From JADKFD01 sp050250665 (GTDB taxonomy: Bacteria > Pseudomonadota > Gammaproteobacteria > Xanthomonadales > SZUA-5), in assembly GCA_050250665.1 (NCBI GenBank), contig JBFWOF010000008.1, positions 68,882 to 132,881 of the forward strand: a stretch of 64,000 nt of DNA, written 5' to 3'. The position numbers were made by a program, and so were the translations under genes. Positions 12,806 through 20,771 of the stretch are shown in pieces. How positions within the stretch are numbered: the first letter of the stretch is position 1; each line of letters starts with the position of its first letter. The notes beneath the pieces were generated by a model. It made no database searches and was not told the origin of the DNA. It saw only the letters and a list, made by a program, of their open reading frames with translations.

Positions 12806-13741
12806 TTGCCAGGGCCCGGATTCGTGCAAGCGCGCCGCCCACTGCCACCGCCCACGCTGTCGGCGCTGTATCCGCCCATCCCCGGATATCGCTACTTCGA
12901 CGCGCCCGCCGGCAACCGCTTCGACCCGCAACTGGACCTGCACGCCCCACAGCAGGCGTGGTGGCTGTCGGAGCACGCGCTCCTGGCCTATGCCCATGCG
13001 CGCAGCATTCAATCCTGCCTGGGCAGCCACGGTTGGCAATGCTCGATCGCACGCGACCGCAGCAACGGCAGCTTCGCGCATGTCGCGCTCGGCGACGGCT
13101 GGGGCGTGATCGCATTCCGCGGAACCAAAGCCATCAAGCCCGGCGACTCCTGGCGCAAGCTGGGTGCGGTGGCACGCGATTGGTGGACCGACGCACGGGT
13201 AGGAAAAATCTCCTGGTCCCATGGAGGTGAGGTTCACCGGGGCTTCCTGCGCGCGCTCGACGGCCTCTGGCCGCAGCTGCATCCGCTGCTGGCGGGTGAT
13301 CGACGGTGGTGGCTATGCGGTCACAGTCTGGGTGGCGCACTGGCAACCCTGGCTGCGGCGCGTGTGTTCGACGCCGGCGCGCAGCTGGCCGGCAGCATCA
13401 GCTTTGGACAGCCGCGCGTCGGAAATGACGACTGCGCGGCCGTGCTGGACCGGCTTCCGCTGTTGCGTGTGGTTAACGCCTGCGACCTGGTGCCCGAGAT
13501 GCCGCCGGAGAATCTTGGATATCGACATGCGGGCAAGCTGGTGCATCTGGATGTCAGCCATCGTCAGAACTACGCCCGCAGCGTGCGCAGCTTCTGGTCG
13601 CGACTGCCTGGAAACCTGCGCCATGGCATAGGCGCACTGACCCCGATCGAATTACGTGATCATGCGCCACTGCACTACGCCACCAAATGCTTCAATGCGG
13701 CCTGGGCCACGGCGCCATCGGGCGGTTCGCAAGCCACCTGA
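12806..13741 (+). CDS. Class 3 lipase family alpha/beta hydrolase
   Basis: 311 residues. The nucleophile elbow is GHSLGGALATLAA (about residues 172-184). It is followed by SFGQPRVGN, the aspartate region NACDLVPEMPP and a C-terminal histidine in RDHAPLHY, giving the Ser-Asp-His triad of Lipase_3 proteins. An upstream GVIAFRGTK segment is the usual oxyanion-side motif of the family. No signal peptide is evident, so the enzyme may be cytoplasmic or leave by another route. The start is uncertain: TTG at 12806 gives the longest frame, but no clear Shine-Dalgarno precedes it and nearby GTGs are possible. Substrate unknown; triacylglycerol or phospholipid is typical. Confidence 0.8.
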   Translation: MPGPGFVQARRPLPPPTLSALYPPIPGYRYFDAPAGNRFDPQLDLHAPQQAWWLSEHALLAYAHARSIQSCLGSHGWQCSIARDRSNGSFAHVALGDGWGVIAFRGTKAIKPGDSWRKLGAVARDWWTDARVGKISWSHGGEVHRGFLRALDGLWPQLHPLLAGDRRWWLCGHSLGGALATLAAARVFDAGAQLAGSISFGQPRVGNDDCAAVLDRLPLLRVVNACDLVPEMPPENLGYRHAGKLVHLDVSHRQNYARSVRSFWSRLPGNLRHGIGALTPIELRDHAPLHYATKCFNAAWATAPSGGSQAT

Positions 13742-13822
13742 GCGCCAGCGCGGCAGACACAACCGTCGAGGCCCGCCCTCATCACAAAATGTCCCATGGC
13801 ATTGATTTCAATGTCTTCAACC

Positions 13823-13896
13823 AAGGGGGCAGGGGACCCACCCCGCCGCACGATCTGATCTTGCAGCGAACCTGGGCCCCTGCCCCTCGCCCCTTG
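13823..13896. repeat. Inverted pair of G/C-rich tracts
   Basis: A G-rich arm at 13823-13839 (AAGGGGGCAGGGGACCC) faces a partly complementary C-rich arm at 13874-13896. The same paired tract family recurs at 22416/22624, 23455/23594 and 30442/30887. It lies in the 420-bp gap between the lipase and kinase genes. The rest of that gap holds no gene; the AT-richer part at about 14025-14100 probably contains the kinase promoter. Confidence 0.55.
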
Positions 13897-14161
13897 TTTG
13901 TAGGGCGAACAAGCGCACCGGAAGGCTCAAGCGCTCACCGCTTTCGTGGGCTCATCGCGCGATCTGCAGCACCAATTTGCGCAATAGTTGACCGATAACG
14001 TCGACCAGTCGGCAAAGCAGGTGACGCATATTGTCAATATCCGGCCATTCTGCGACAGTCAGCGTGCTGCAATCTGGGTTAGATTGACGGCGGCCGACGG
14101 CTGGTCGCTGCCGCCGGAGGGAACGACAGATCGCTACGGGTGAATCACGGGAGACTGAGGT

Positions 14162-15136
14162 TTGGGCATCTTCGAACTGATTCTGGGTGTGGCATGTCTG
14201 GCGCTCGCAGGCTTCGGTGTGCACACGCACGGCCGTCTGAAAAAGGCACAGGCGCGCGCAACCGAGCTGGAGACCGAACTGGAGCAGATGCAGCAGTCTC
14301 AGGCCCAGGTCATTCACACCACCAAGCTCGCCTCACTCGGACAGATGATCGCCGGCGTCGCCCACGAGATGAACACCCCGATCGGCTTCGTCAAGAGCAA
14401 TGTCGAGGTGGTACGCGAACTCTGGACCGAACACCATCAGCTGGTGCAGAAGTGCCTGAAGGGCATGGACATGGTGCTGGCCACCGATCTCAGCAAACCG
14501 CAGATGGTGGAACCCGTGCGCCGGGCGCTGAGCAAGGTCAAGGCCGCGCTGGCGGCGGATGAACGCCTCAAGGACGGCGACGAGTTGCTGACCGATTCGG
14601 TCGACGGTCTCGTGCAGATCGCCAATCTGGTCAAGAACCTCAAGGGCTTCGCCCGGGTCGATCAGGACGGCATGGATCTGCTGGATCTCAATGAGTGTGC
14701 CGAGAGTGCGTTGACCATCGCCGCCCACCAGTTGCGCGACCGCATCGAGGTGGTCAAGGCCTTGGGCAACATTCCCAAGATTCATGGGGTCGCCTCGCAG
14801 ATCAATCAGGTCTTGCTCAATTTGATCACCAACGCCTCCCAGGCCATGGATGACGGCGGCAAGCTGACCATCACCTCACGTCGCGCCGGCGATCAGGTCG
14901 AGGTCGAGGTGGCCGACACCGGGGCCGGCATTCCGGACAAGGTACTGCCGAAGATCTTCGATCCCTTCTTCACCACCAAACCGGTGGGAGAAGGCACCGG
15001 CCTGGGGCTGTCGATCGTGCACAAGATTGTGAAAAGTCATGGCGGCGACATCAAGGTGCGAACTGAAGCAAAGAAAGGCAGCGCCTTTACCATTAGTTTT
15101 CCGATAGACCATGCGCTGCTGAAGCAGCCCGGCTGA
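14162..15136 (+). CDS. Sensor histidine kinase with one N-terminal membrane helix
   Basis: 324 residues. A single membrane helix (about 3-20) leads into a short coiled coil (KAQARATELETELEQMQQSQ). The phosphoacceptor region is ASLGQMIAGVAHEMNTPIGF with His67. The ATPase part has the N-box (LLNLITNASQAM), G1 (VADTGAGIP), F-box (FDPFFTTKP) and G2 (GEGTGLGLS). No periplasmic or PAS sensor domain is present, so the signal may come from a partner or the membrane. The start is TTG at 14162, with GAGG only just upstream; other starts would cut the helix. The stop lies 7 bp before the receiver-protein gene, so the two form a kinase-regulator pair. Confidence 0.88.
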   Translation: MGIFELILGVACLALAGFGVHTHGRLKKAQARATELETELEQMQQSQAQVIHTTKLASLGQMIAGVAHEMNTPIGFVKSNVEVVRELWTEHHQLVQKCLKGMDMVLATDLSKPQMVEPVRRALSKVKAALAADERLKDGDELLTDSVDGLVQIANLVKNLKGFARVDQDGMDLLDLNECAESALTIAAHQLRDRIEVVKALGNIPKIHGVASQINQVLLNLITNASQAMDDGGKLTITSRRAGDQVEVEVADTGAGIPDKVLPKIFDPFFTTKPVGEGTGLGLSIVHKIVKSHGGDIKVRTEAKKGSAFTISFPIDHALLKQPG

Positions 15137-15143
15137 GCATCCA

Positions 15144-16085
15144 ATGACCGACGCGCGTATCCGAGTTCTCTGCATCGACGACGAAGCCCGCATTTTGCGG
15201 GCCTTGAAGGCGCTGTTTCGCGATATGGACGTCTCGATCACGACCGACCCGGCCGAGGCCATCCGCTGGGCCAGCGAGCGCGATATCGATGTCATCGTCT
15301 GTGATCAGCGCATGCCCAAGATGCAGGGCATCGAAGTGCTGCGCGAAGTGCGGTTGTCGCATCCCCGCACGATGCGGGTACTGCTGACCGGCTACGCCGA
15401 CCTGAGCGCGGTACTGGGCTCGGTCAACGAGGGCGAGGTCTTCCGCTACATCAACAAGCCCTGGGACAACACCGAGCTGCGCGAAACCGTGCAGCAGGCG
15501 GCCAAGATTGCGCGCGAGACCCCGGCCCTCAGCGACAAGCCGGTGGACGAATTCGATCGCGAGCAGGCCCGGCGCGAAGTCGGCGTGCTGGTGATCGAAG
15601 ACGATCCGGAAACCCAGCAGCGCATGCGCGAGATCCTGCAGCCGCATTACCAGGTGCGCTTCGTGACCTCGCCCGAGCGCGCCCTGCAGGTGCTGGAGCA
15701 GCACGAAACCGGGGTGATCATCTCCGAAACCGCCGGACAGCATGGCGATTTCACAGCCCTGATCAAGGCCCTCAAGCAATACCATCCGCATATCGCCACC
15801 GTGGTGGTCACCGACCGCGCCAATGCCAACGTGGCCATCGATCTGATCAATGAGGGCCAGGTTTTCCGGCTGCTGCTGAAGCCGGTGCGGATGGGGTCCT
15901 GCCGCCTCAGCGTCGATGCCGCCGTTGGCCGCTATTGGCAGCTCAAGCAGAACCCACAGGCCGCCCGCCGCTTCGTGGTCGCACCACGGCCCGATGCCCA
16001 GATGCCTTCATGGCTGGCCGGCAATCTGCTGCAGCGCATCCGCCTGCTGCCCTCACGCCTGCTGGGAATGGCCAGGGCGCATTGA
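15144..16085 (+). CDS. Response regulator with two receiver domains, the second degenerate
   Basis: 313 residues. The first receiver (about 5-130) is complete: CIDDEARI acid pocket, phosphoacceptor D54 in VIVCDQRMPKM, and the conserved lysine in YINKPWD. The second (about 148-270) keeps VLVIEDDPE and LLLKPVR, but the phosphoacceptor strand reads GVIISETAG, with Glu or Ser where Asp is expected, so it is probably a pseudo-receiver. No DNA-binding, HD-GYP or GGDEF domain follows, only about 40 basic residues. The protein may thus act by protein contact or as a phosphate relay for the kinase encoded 7 bp upstream. Confidence 0.85.
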   Translation: MTDARIRVLCIDDEARILRALKALFRDMDVSITTDPAEAIRWASERDIDVIVCDQRMPKMQGIEVLREVRLSHPRTMRVLLTGYADLSAVLGSVNEGEVFRYINKPWDNTELRETVQQAAKIARETPALSDKPVDEFDREQARREVGVLVIEDDPETQQRMREILQPHYQVRFVTSPERALQVLEQHETGVIISETAGQHGDFTALIKALKQYHPHIATVVVTDRANANVAIDLINEGQVFRLLLKPVRMGSCRLSVDAAVGRYWQLKQNPQAARRFVVAPRPDAQMPSWLAGNLLQRIRLLPSRLLGMARAH

Positions 16086-16095
16086 GGCGCTGGTT

Positions 16096-16166
<71 letters not shown>

Positions 16167-16200
16167 AACCAAAGTTGACGTAGCTCGCCGGCTTCTGTAG

Positions 16201-16218
16201 GTCCAGACTCGTCTGGAC
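16201..16218. repeat. GTCCAGAC palindrome (REP-like)
   Basis: The 18-bp sequence GTCCAGACTCGTCTGGAC is a perfect inverted repeat of GTCCAGAC around TC. It belongs to the same family as 16517-16548 and the 24-bp arms at 52000-52066. Confidence 0.75.
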
Positions 16219-16231
16219 GCCTTTGGCTTTC

Positions 16232-16320
16232 TAGGCCGAGGGTGCGCGCAGCAGGCGCGCTCCCCGGCTCAGGCACCACGCAGGAGCGCCGGGGAGCCGC
16301 TGCGCGGCACCCTCGGCCTA
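16232..16320. repeat. Hairpin repeat with TAGGCCGAGGGTGC ends
   Basis: Perfect 14-bp inverted ends (16232-16245 and 16307-16320) enclose GC-rich sequence containing GCGCGCAGC and a CGCCGGGGAGCCGCTGCGCGGC core. The same core recurs at 27968-28051 and 37909-37989, making a dispersed family of about 80-90 bp with a strong predicted hairpin. Confidence 0.75.
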
Positions 16321-16356
16321 CGTCTCTCCATGAACCCATACCGTAAGTTATTGATT

Positions 16357-16453
16357 CGTCATTGCGAGGAGCTCAGCGACGAAGCAATCCAGTGCTTCTG
16401 AAGCGGTGCCTCTGGATTGCTTCCCCCGGATCAAGTCCGGGGTCGCAATGACG
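16357..16453. repeat. CGTCATTGCGAGG hairpin element, 97 bp
   Basis: The inverted ends are CGTCATTGCG and CGCAATGACG. Internal arms GAAGCAATCCAG and CTGGATTGCTTC are also complementary, and the right arm holds its own small hairpin CCCCGGATCAAGTCCGGGG. It is nearly identical (95 of 97 positions by eye) to the element at 57235-57331. A shared flank, CCATGAACCCATACCGTAAG, precedes it. No coding capacity. Confidence 0.85.
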
Positions 16454-16516
16454 CCGGGGGTTCATGGCCCGTGGGCAGTTTCGGGGCGAAACAGGTGGCT
16501 CGCAATGACGCCCGCT

Positions 16517-16548
16517 CTTGTAGGTCCGGACCTGTCTGGACCTACAAG
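16517..16548. repeat. TAGGTCC(A/G)GAC palindrome (REP-like)
   Basis: CTTGTAGGTCCGGAC and GTCTGGACCTACAAG form inverted arms (one mismatch) around a two-base centre. It lies 48 bp downstream of the cysS stop and could act as a 3' hairpin for cysS. Confidence 0.7.
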
Positions 16549-16595
16549 ATCGCGAACAGCGCACCTTTCCCCGTGCCCCCTGCCCCGCACCGAGC

Positions 16596-17978
16596 CTACA
16601 GCAGCTTCCAGCGCGCCCCTTGCGGGGTGTCTTCGATGACCACGCCGAGTTCGGTCAGCTCGTTGCGGATGGCGTCGGCGCGGGCGAAATCGCGGCGTTC
16701 GCGGACTTGCTGGCGTTCGGCCATCAGCGCTTCGATGCGGGCCACGTCGATGCTGGCATTGCCGCTCTGAAACCAGTCCTGCGGCGACTGCTGCAGCAAT
16801 CCCAGCCAGGAGCCGGCAGCCAGCAGGCGCGCCTTGGCTCTGGCCCTCGCCGCGGGGCCTTCGGCCTTCTGCACATCGCGGGACAGTTCGCTCAAGGCCG
16901 CCAGTGCCTGCGGCGTGCCCAGATCATCGGCCAGTGCGGCCTTGACGCTGTCGGCTTCCACGGTCACGCCAGAAGCATCCACATCTTCCAGGTCGCGCAA
17001 GCCGCCATAGAGCCGGTCGAGCGTGGTCTTGGCCTGTTTCAGCGCCGAATCCGACCAGTCCAGCGGCTGACGGTAATGGGCGTTGAGCAACAGGTAGCGC
17101 AGGGCCTCGGCCGGGGCCTGCTCCCGCAGATTCTTGATCAGCAGCACATTGCCCAGCGATTTGGACATCTTGCGGCCTTCGATGGTGACAAAGCCGTTGT
17201 GCATCCACAGCCGCGCGAATTCGGCGCCGCCATGGGCGCAGACACTCTGGGCGATCTCGTTCTCGTGGTGCGGGAACTTGAGATCGGCGCCGCCGGCATG
17301 GATGTCGATGGTCTGCCCGAGGTGCTCCTCGGCCATCACCGAGCACTCGATGTGCCAGCCCGGACGGCCGCGTCCCCAGGGGCTATCCCAGCCCGGCAGA
17401 TCCGCGGTCGACGGCTTCCAAAGCACGAAATCGGCGGGATTGCGCTTGTACGGCGCCACATCGACGCGGGCGCCGGCGATCATTTCCTTGACCGTGCGCC
17501 GCGACAGCCGGCCGTAACCCTCATAGGTATCGACATTGAACAGCACATGGCCTTCGGCGGCGTAGGCGTGACCCGAGGCGATCAGGCGTTCGCACATGCG
17601 GACGATGCCCGGAATATGCGCTGTCGCCCGCGGTTCCAGATTGGGGGCAAACTCGCCGACCACGCCGACCGCGGCCATGTCCTCATGAAAGGCCTCGGTG
17701 TACTGCGCCGTGACCACATCGATGCCGACCCCGCGCTCGGCCGCAGCCGCGTTGATCTTGTCGTCGACATCGGTGATGTTGCGGGCGTAGTCCAGATGCC
17801 CGAACTGGTCGCGCAAGAGCTTGGCGAGCACGCCGAATACCGTATACGGTCGGGCATTGCCGATATGGGCGTAGTTGTAGACCGTCGGTCCGCACACATA
17901 CATCGTCACCCGATCCGGACGCGCTGGGGTGAAGCGCTCCAACTGGCGAGTGAGGGTGTTGTAGAGGTGCAGATCCAT
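16596..17978 (-). CDS. cysS: Cysteine--tRNA ligase
   Basis: 460 residues, full family length. The class I signature HIGN follows CGPTVYNYAHIGNARPYTVF, with Cys29 as the first zinc ligand, and the second zinc region has IECSVMAEEHLG and PHHENE. KMSKSLGN is the KMSKS loop, and the anticodon-binding end has RDFARADAIRNELTELGVVI. It charges tRNA-Cys with cysteine in the cytoplasm. The ATG at 17978 is the family start (DLHLYNTLTRQ). The gene stands alone. Its 3' flank is a 510-bp block of dispersed hairpin repeats lying between it and the convergent receiver-protein gene. Confidence 0.97.
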   Translation of the reverse strand: MDLHLYNTLTRQLERFTPARPDRVTMYVCGPTVYNYAHIGNARPYTVFGVLAKLLRDQFGHLDYARNITDVDDKINAAAAERGVGIDVVTAQYTEAFHEDMAAVGVVGEFAPNLEPRATAHIPGIVRMCERLIASGHAYAAEGHVLFNVDTYEGYGRLSRRTVKEMIAGARVDVAPYKRNPADFVLWKPSTADLPGWDSPWGRGRPGWHIECSVMAEEHLGQTIDIHAGGADLKFPHHENEIAQSVCAHGGAEFARLWMHNGFVTIEGRKMSKSLGNVLLIKNLREQAPAEALRYLLLNAHYRQPLDWSDSALKQAKTTLDRLYGGLRDLEDVDASGVTVEADSVKAALADDLGTPQALAALSELSRDVQKAEGPAARARAKARLLAAGSWLGLLQQSPQDWFQSGNASIDVARIEALMAERQQVRERRDFARADAIRNELTELGVVIEDTPQGARWKLL

Positions 17979-18141
17979 GGTCTGTGGGCTTTTGATCCGG
18001 GATCGACGAATCTAGCAGCGCTCGATGGTGCATTGCATCAAGCTGGGGTGTCGGATTTCACCCTGAACAGTGCCAGATCGGCTCTTGTCGGCTCTTCGGT
18101 GCCCGCGCAGACTGCGAATCCGAAGTCAACAGGAGTCAGTC

Positions 18142-18513
18142 ATGATCGGATACATCACCCTGGGCACCAACGATATCGGCCGCGCAGCAGCCTTCTACGA
18201 TGCCCTGCTGGGCAGCATCGGCGGCAAGCGTTTCATGGAAAGCGAGCGCTTCATCGCCTGGACCGTATCACCGACCACGCCGGGTTTTGGAATCGCCAAA
18301 CCTTACGATGGCAAGCCGGCCACGGTCGGCAATGGTGTGATGATTGCGCTGGTGGTCGATAGCCGGGCCAAGGTCGATGCGCTGCACGCCAAGGCGCTGG
18401 AACTGGGGGCCAAGGACGAGGGCGCGGTAGGGCCTCGTGGCGACAACTTCTACGCCGGCTATTTCCGCGATCTCGACGGCAACAAGCTCAATGTTTTCTG
18501 CATGGGCCAATAG
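18142..18513 (+). CDS. VOC family (glyoxalase-like) protein
   Basis: 123 residues with the two beta-alpha-beta-beta-beta halves of the vicinal oxygen chelate fold: YITLGTNDIGRAAAFYDALL at the N-terminus and YAGYFRDLDGNKLNVFC at the C-terminus. The family uses paired modules to hold a metal for reactions such as glyoxalase I or extradiol cleavage, but this subgroup is of unknown substrate and many members are uncharacterised. The ATG at 18142 has AGGAG 7 nt upstream, which decides the start. It stands alone between divergent cysS and a convergent minus-strand operon. Confidence 0.88.
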   Translation: MIGYITLGTNDIGRAAAFYDALLGSIGGKRFMESERFIAWTVSPTTPGFGIAKPYDGKPATVGNGVMIALVVDSRAKVDALHAKALELGAKDEGAVGPRGDNFYAGYFRDLDGNKLNVFCMGQ

Positions 18514-18576
18514 AACTGTCTGCCCAGCGGTGGCCGAGCGCCTGCAGGCCAGGCGCCGGCCGCCGATCCATTGCGT

Positions 18577-18987
18577 TCACTCAAGCTTGGGCAAGCCGGT
18601 TTCCAGCCACCAGATCTCGGCCTCATCGTCGTAGCGCCAGCGCTGCCGATCGACGATGCTGCGCACGGTCTGCGTGGCCCGGTCGATCAATTCGATCTGC
18701 ACCGTCTGCGTGACCTTGCCGTCGGCATCGACGCCCTGCGGCCCTTCGTAGTAGCGCGACACCTGGACCTGAGCCCAGCGCGCCCGATCGGCGTCGGTGA
18801 AGGGGTGTTCCTGCATCACCGCCGGATCGACAAAGGCGGCCGCCTGTTCGATTTCATTCCAGCGGATGGCCGAGGCGTAGTTGTAGAGCCGGGAGCGCAG
18901 GCCGTCCTTGCGCGCGGCCGAGGCGCAGGCGCCGAGCAGCAAGGCCAGCAACATGATCAGCATCAGGCGCGTGCGCATGGGGCTCAT
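18577..18987 (-). CDS. Small predicted lipoprotein, function unknown
   Basis: 136 residues. A basic start (MRTR) and hydrophobic stretch end in the lipobox LLGAC, so Cys20 should be lipidated and the protein held at a periplasmic membrane face. The mature part is a short mixed fold with WNEIEQAAAFVDPAV and YYEGPQGVDADGKVTQTVQI, reminiscent of small NTF2-like lipoproteins conserved in Lysobacterales. Its start overlaps the thioesterase stop by 4 bp, so it is the last gene of a three-gene operon. I do not recognise a specific function. Confidence 0.8.
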   Translation of the reverse strand: MSPMRTRLMLIMLLALLLGACASAARKDGLRSRLYNYASAIRWNEIEQAAAFVDPAVMQEHPFTDADRARWAQVQVSRYYEGPQGVDADGKVTQTVQIELIDRATQTVRSIVDRQRWRYDDEAEIWWLETGLPKLE

Positions 18988-19463
18988 TCGGTGTACTCCT
19001 GTCGTCGCTTGGCTACAAAACGGGCATGCATGCGAGCTGCAGTCTGACCGTCCCAGTCGATGCTGGCCAGCAGCGTGATTCTGGCCTTGCCGCGCTCGGC
19101 ATACATGTCCACGAAGTCTGCCAGTGTATGCCCCGGCGCGGCGAGTGCGCGCACGGCAAGATCGCCCCAGACCGGCGCCAGATACTCGATCTGTGAATCC
19201 TGCACGTAGATATCGGGCTCGAAATCGCGCTCACGCAGCGCCAGGCGCGCCAGACCCCAGCACGCCAGCGTCATCAGACTGGCCATGCTGCCGCCAAATG
19301 CACAACCCTTGTCATTGACATTGGGCGGCAGGGGCGCGCGCAGCTCGAGGCCGACACCCGTGAATTCCTGCACGCGCAACTGCATGGCCCGCGTCAGCGG
19401 AATGGTGCGCAGCAGTTCCTCTTCCAGAAATTGACCCGGGCTGATGTCGGCGATCCTGTTCAT
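18984..19463 (-). CDS. Putative thioesterase, YiiD C-terminal (hotdog) type
   Basis: 159 residues. The sequence has the hotdog-fold pattern of the YiiD_C thioesterase family: RTIPLTRAMQLRV, LRAPLPPNVNDKGCAFGGSM (the conserved N-D-K-x-x-x-F-G-G-S segment before the central helix) and IEYLAPVWGDL. Such proteins probably cleave acyl-CoA or acyl-ACP thioesters, but the physiological substrate is not known. The ATG at 19463 overlaps the upstream pseudo-peptidase stop by 4 bp, and its own stop overlaps the lipoprotein start. The open frame upstream to 20021 is antisense noise inside the preceding gene. Confidence 0.85.
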   Translation of the reverse strand: MNRIADISPGQFLEEELLRTIPLTRAMQLRVQEFTGVGLELRAPLPPNVNDKGCAFGGSMASLMTLACWGLARLALRERDFEPDIYVQDSQIEYLAPVWGDLAVRALAAPGHTLADFVDMYAERGKARITLLASIDWDGQTAARMHARFVAKRRQEYTE

Positions 19464-20545
19464 GGCGGATGATCTGGCGGCGCGTCGCTGCGATTCACAT
19501 CCGGCAGCGTGCGCAGCAACAGCTCGGCTTCGGAGGCCAGAGCATGGCTGCTGCCTGCCAGGTGAGCAAGGGCAATGCGCGCCTGTGGCAGATCGACCGC
19601 GGCCATGGTCCGCGCCAGGGCCAGCGCCAGCTGCGGACTGCGCTCGCTGGCATAGGCCTGGCGGTACAGCGGATAGGCCGCACGTGCGCCGGCCAGCTGT
19701 TCCACGGTGCGGGCCAGTTCGATCAGCTCGGGCATCTCGATGCGGCCCTGACGACGGCGCTCTTCGAGTTCGCGCACCCGTGCCCGGGCGGCAGTCTGGG
19801 CCTGATGGCGCGCCGACCAGGTCGGGCTCAGCATGGCCGCGAAGGGCGCCTCCAGCGCGGTCCACAAGCGGCTGTCCATACCCTCCCAGACCCAGGCCGA
19901 TGCCGCCGTACGATGGCTGCCGCCCTCCAGCAGTGGCTCGCCTAAGGCCCGGATCCGGGCACCGGCAGCTGGGTTCAGCAGGGCCCGCTCCAGTGCCGGC
20001 TGCCAGCCGCCCCGGCCACAAGCCAGCAGCTGCTGTCGCAACTGGTCGAAGGCTGCCGACGGCGGCTCGGGCTGTTGCCTTGCATCCTGGTTGAAGCCGG
20101 CAAACCAGTGTTCGGCGCCCACGGTTTCGGCCGCCAGCAGCCGGGTCAGGGTGCGCAGCAGCAGCGGCAGCCCCAGCAGCTCGGCGACCCGGGCGTCATG
20201 AGTACCGGCCGCAGAGACACCGATACCCACGGTCTCGCCGAGCAGGGCCAGCGCCAGGGCGGCGCGCAATTCATCGGCATCGAGCAGGTGCAGCATCGGC
20301 CAGCCCAGCGCCAGCGTGCGTTTGCGCGTGGGACCCAGCCAGCCACGGTGGCGGTGCACGCGCAGCGCAAACTCGGCCGTGAACAGCGTGCGCTGCGGCC
20401 TGGCGCAGCGCAGGGCCGTACACAGGGATTCGATTTCGCGCGCCAGTTGTGGCGCATCCTCGCGATCCAGCGGCGATCCCTGAGGCTCGCCACTGCCCTG
20501 TAGCTGGCTGCCCCGTATGCAGACATCCAGACTGTTGGTGCGCAT
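19460..20545 (-). CDS. M48-peptidase-like protein lacking the HExxH zinc motif
   Basis: 361 residues. The segment RHRGWLGPTRKRTLALGWPM, then LHLLDADELRAALALALLGE, mirrors M48 metalloproteases, where the same place reads about LGLPLLxxLSxxExRAVLAHELGH. Here the HExxH glutamate and histidines are replaced by LALALLG, so zinc catalysis is not expected. The C-terminal third (LARTVEQLAGARAAYPLYRQ and LALALARTMAAVDLPQARIA) looks like TPR helices. No signal peptide is seen. It heads the operon with the thioesterase and lipoprotein genes. The M48 origin is my inference from pattern only. Confidence 0.65.
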   Translation of the reverse strand: MRTNSLDVCIRGSQLQGSGEPQGSPLDREDAPQLAREIESLCTALRCARPQRTLFTAEFALRVHRHRGWLGPTRKRTLALGWPMLHLLDADELRAALALALLGETVGIGVSAAGTHDARVAELLGLPLLLRTLTRLLAAETVGAEHWFAGFNQDARQQPEPPSAAFDQLRQQLLACGRGGWQPALERALLNPAAGARIRALGEPLLEGGSHRTAASAWVWEGMDSRLWTALEAPFAAMLSPTWSARHQAQTAARARVRELEERRRQGRIEMPELIELARTVEQLAGARAAYPLYRQAYASERSPQLALALARTMAAVDLPQARIALAHLAGSSHALASEAELLLRTLPDVNRSDAPPDHPP

Positions 20546-20771
20546 GTCTCACCCCCCGATTGGACCCGCACGCTACCCGCGGAAGCCGGCGCGATGCAAG
20601 CGCGCCTGATCCCCAGCCCGCCGCTCCTGGGTCGACCACTCAGCTGGGCTTGGGTGACAATGGTCAATCATCAAACCGTACTCACGCTTGCGCCGCTAGA
20701 CTTGCGCCCATTGGCCGCGGACCGGTACTCGGGGCGCCAGGGCGAACTGCAGACTTCAAAGGAATGAACAC

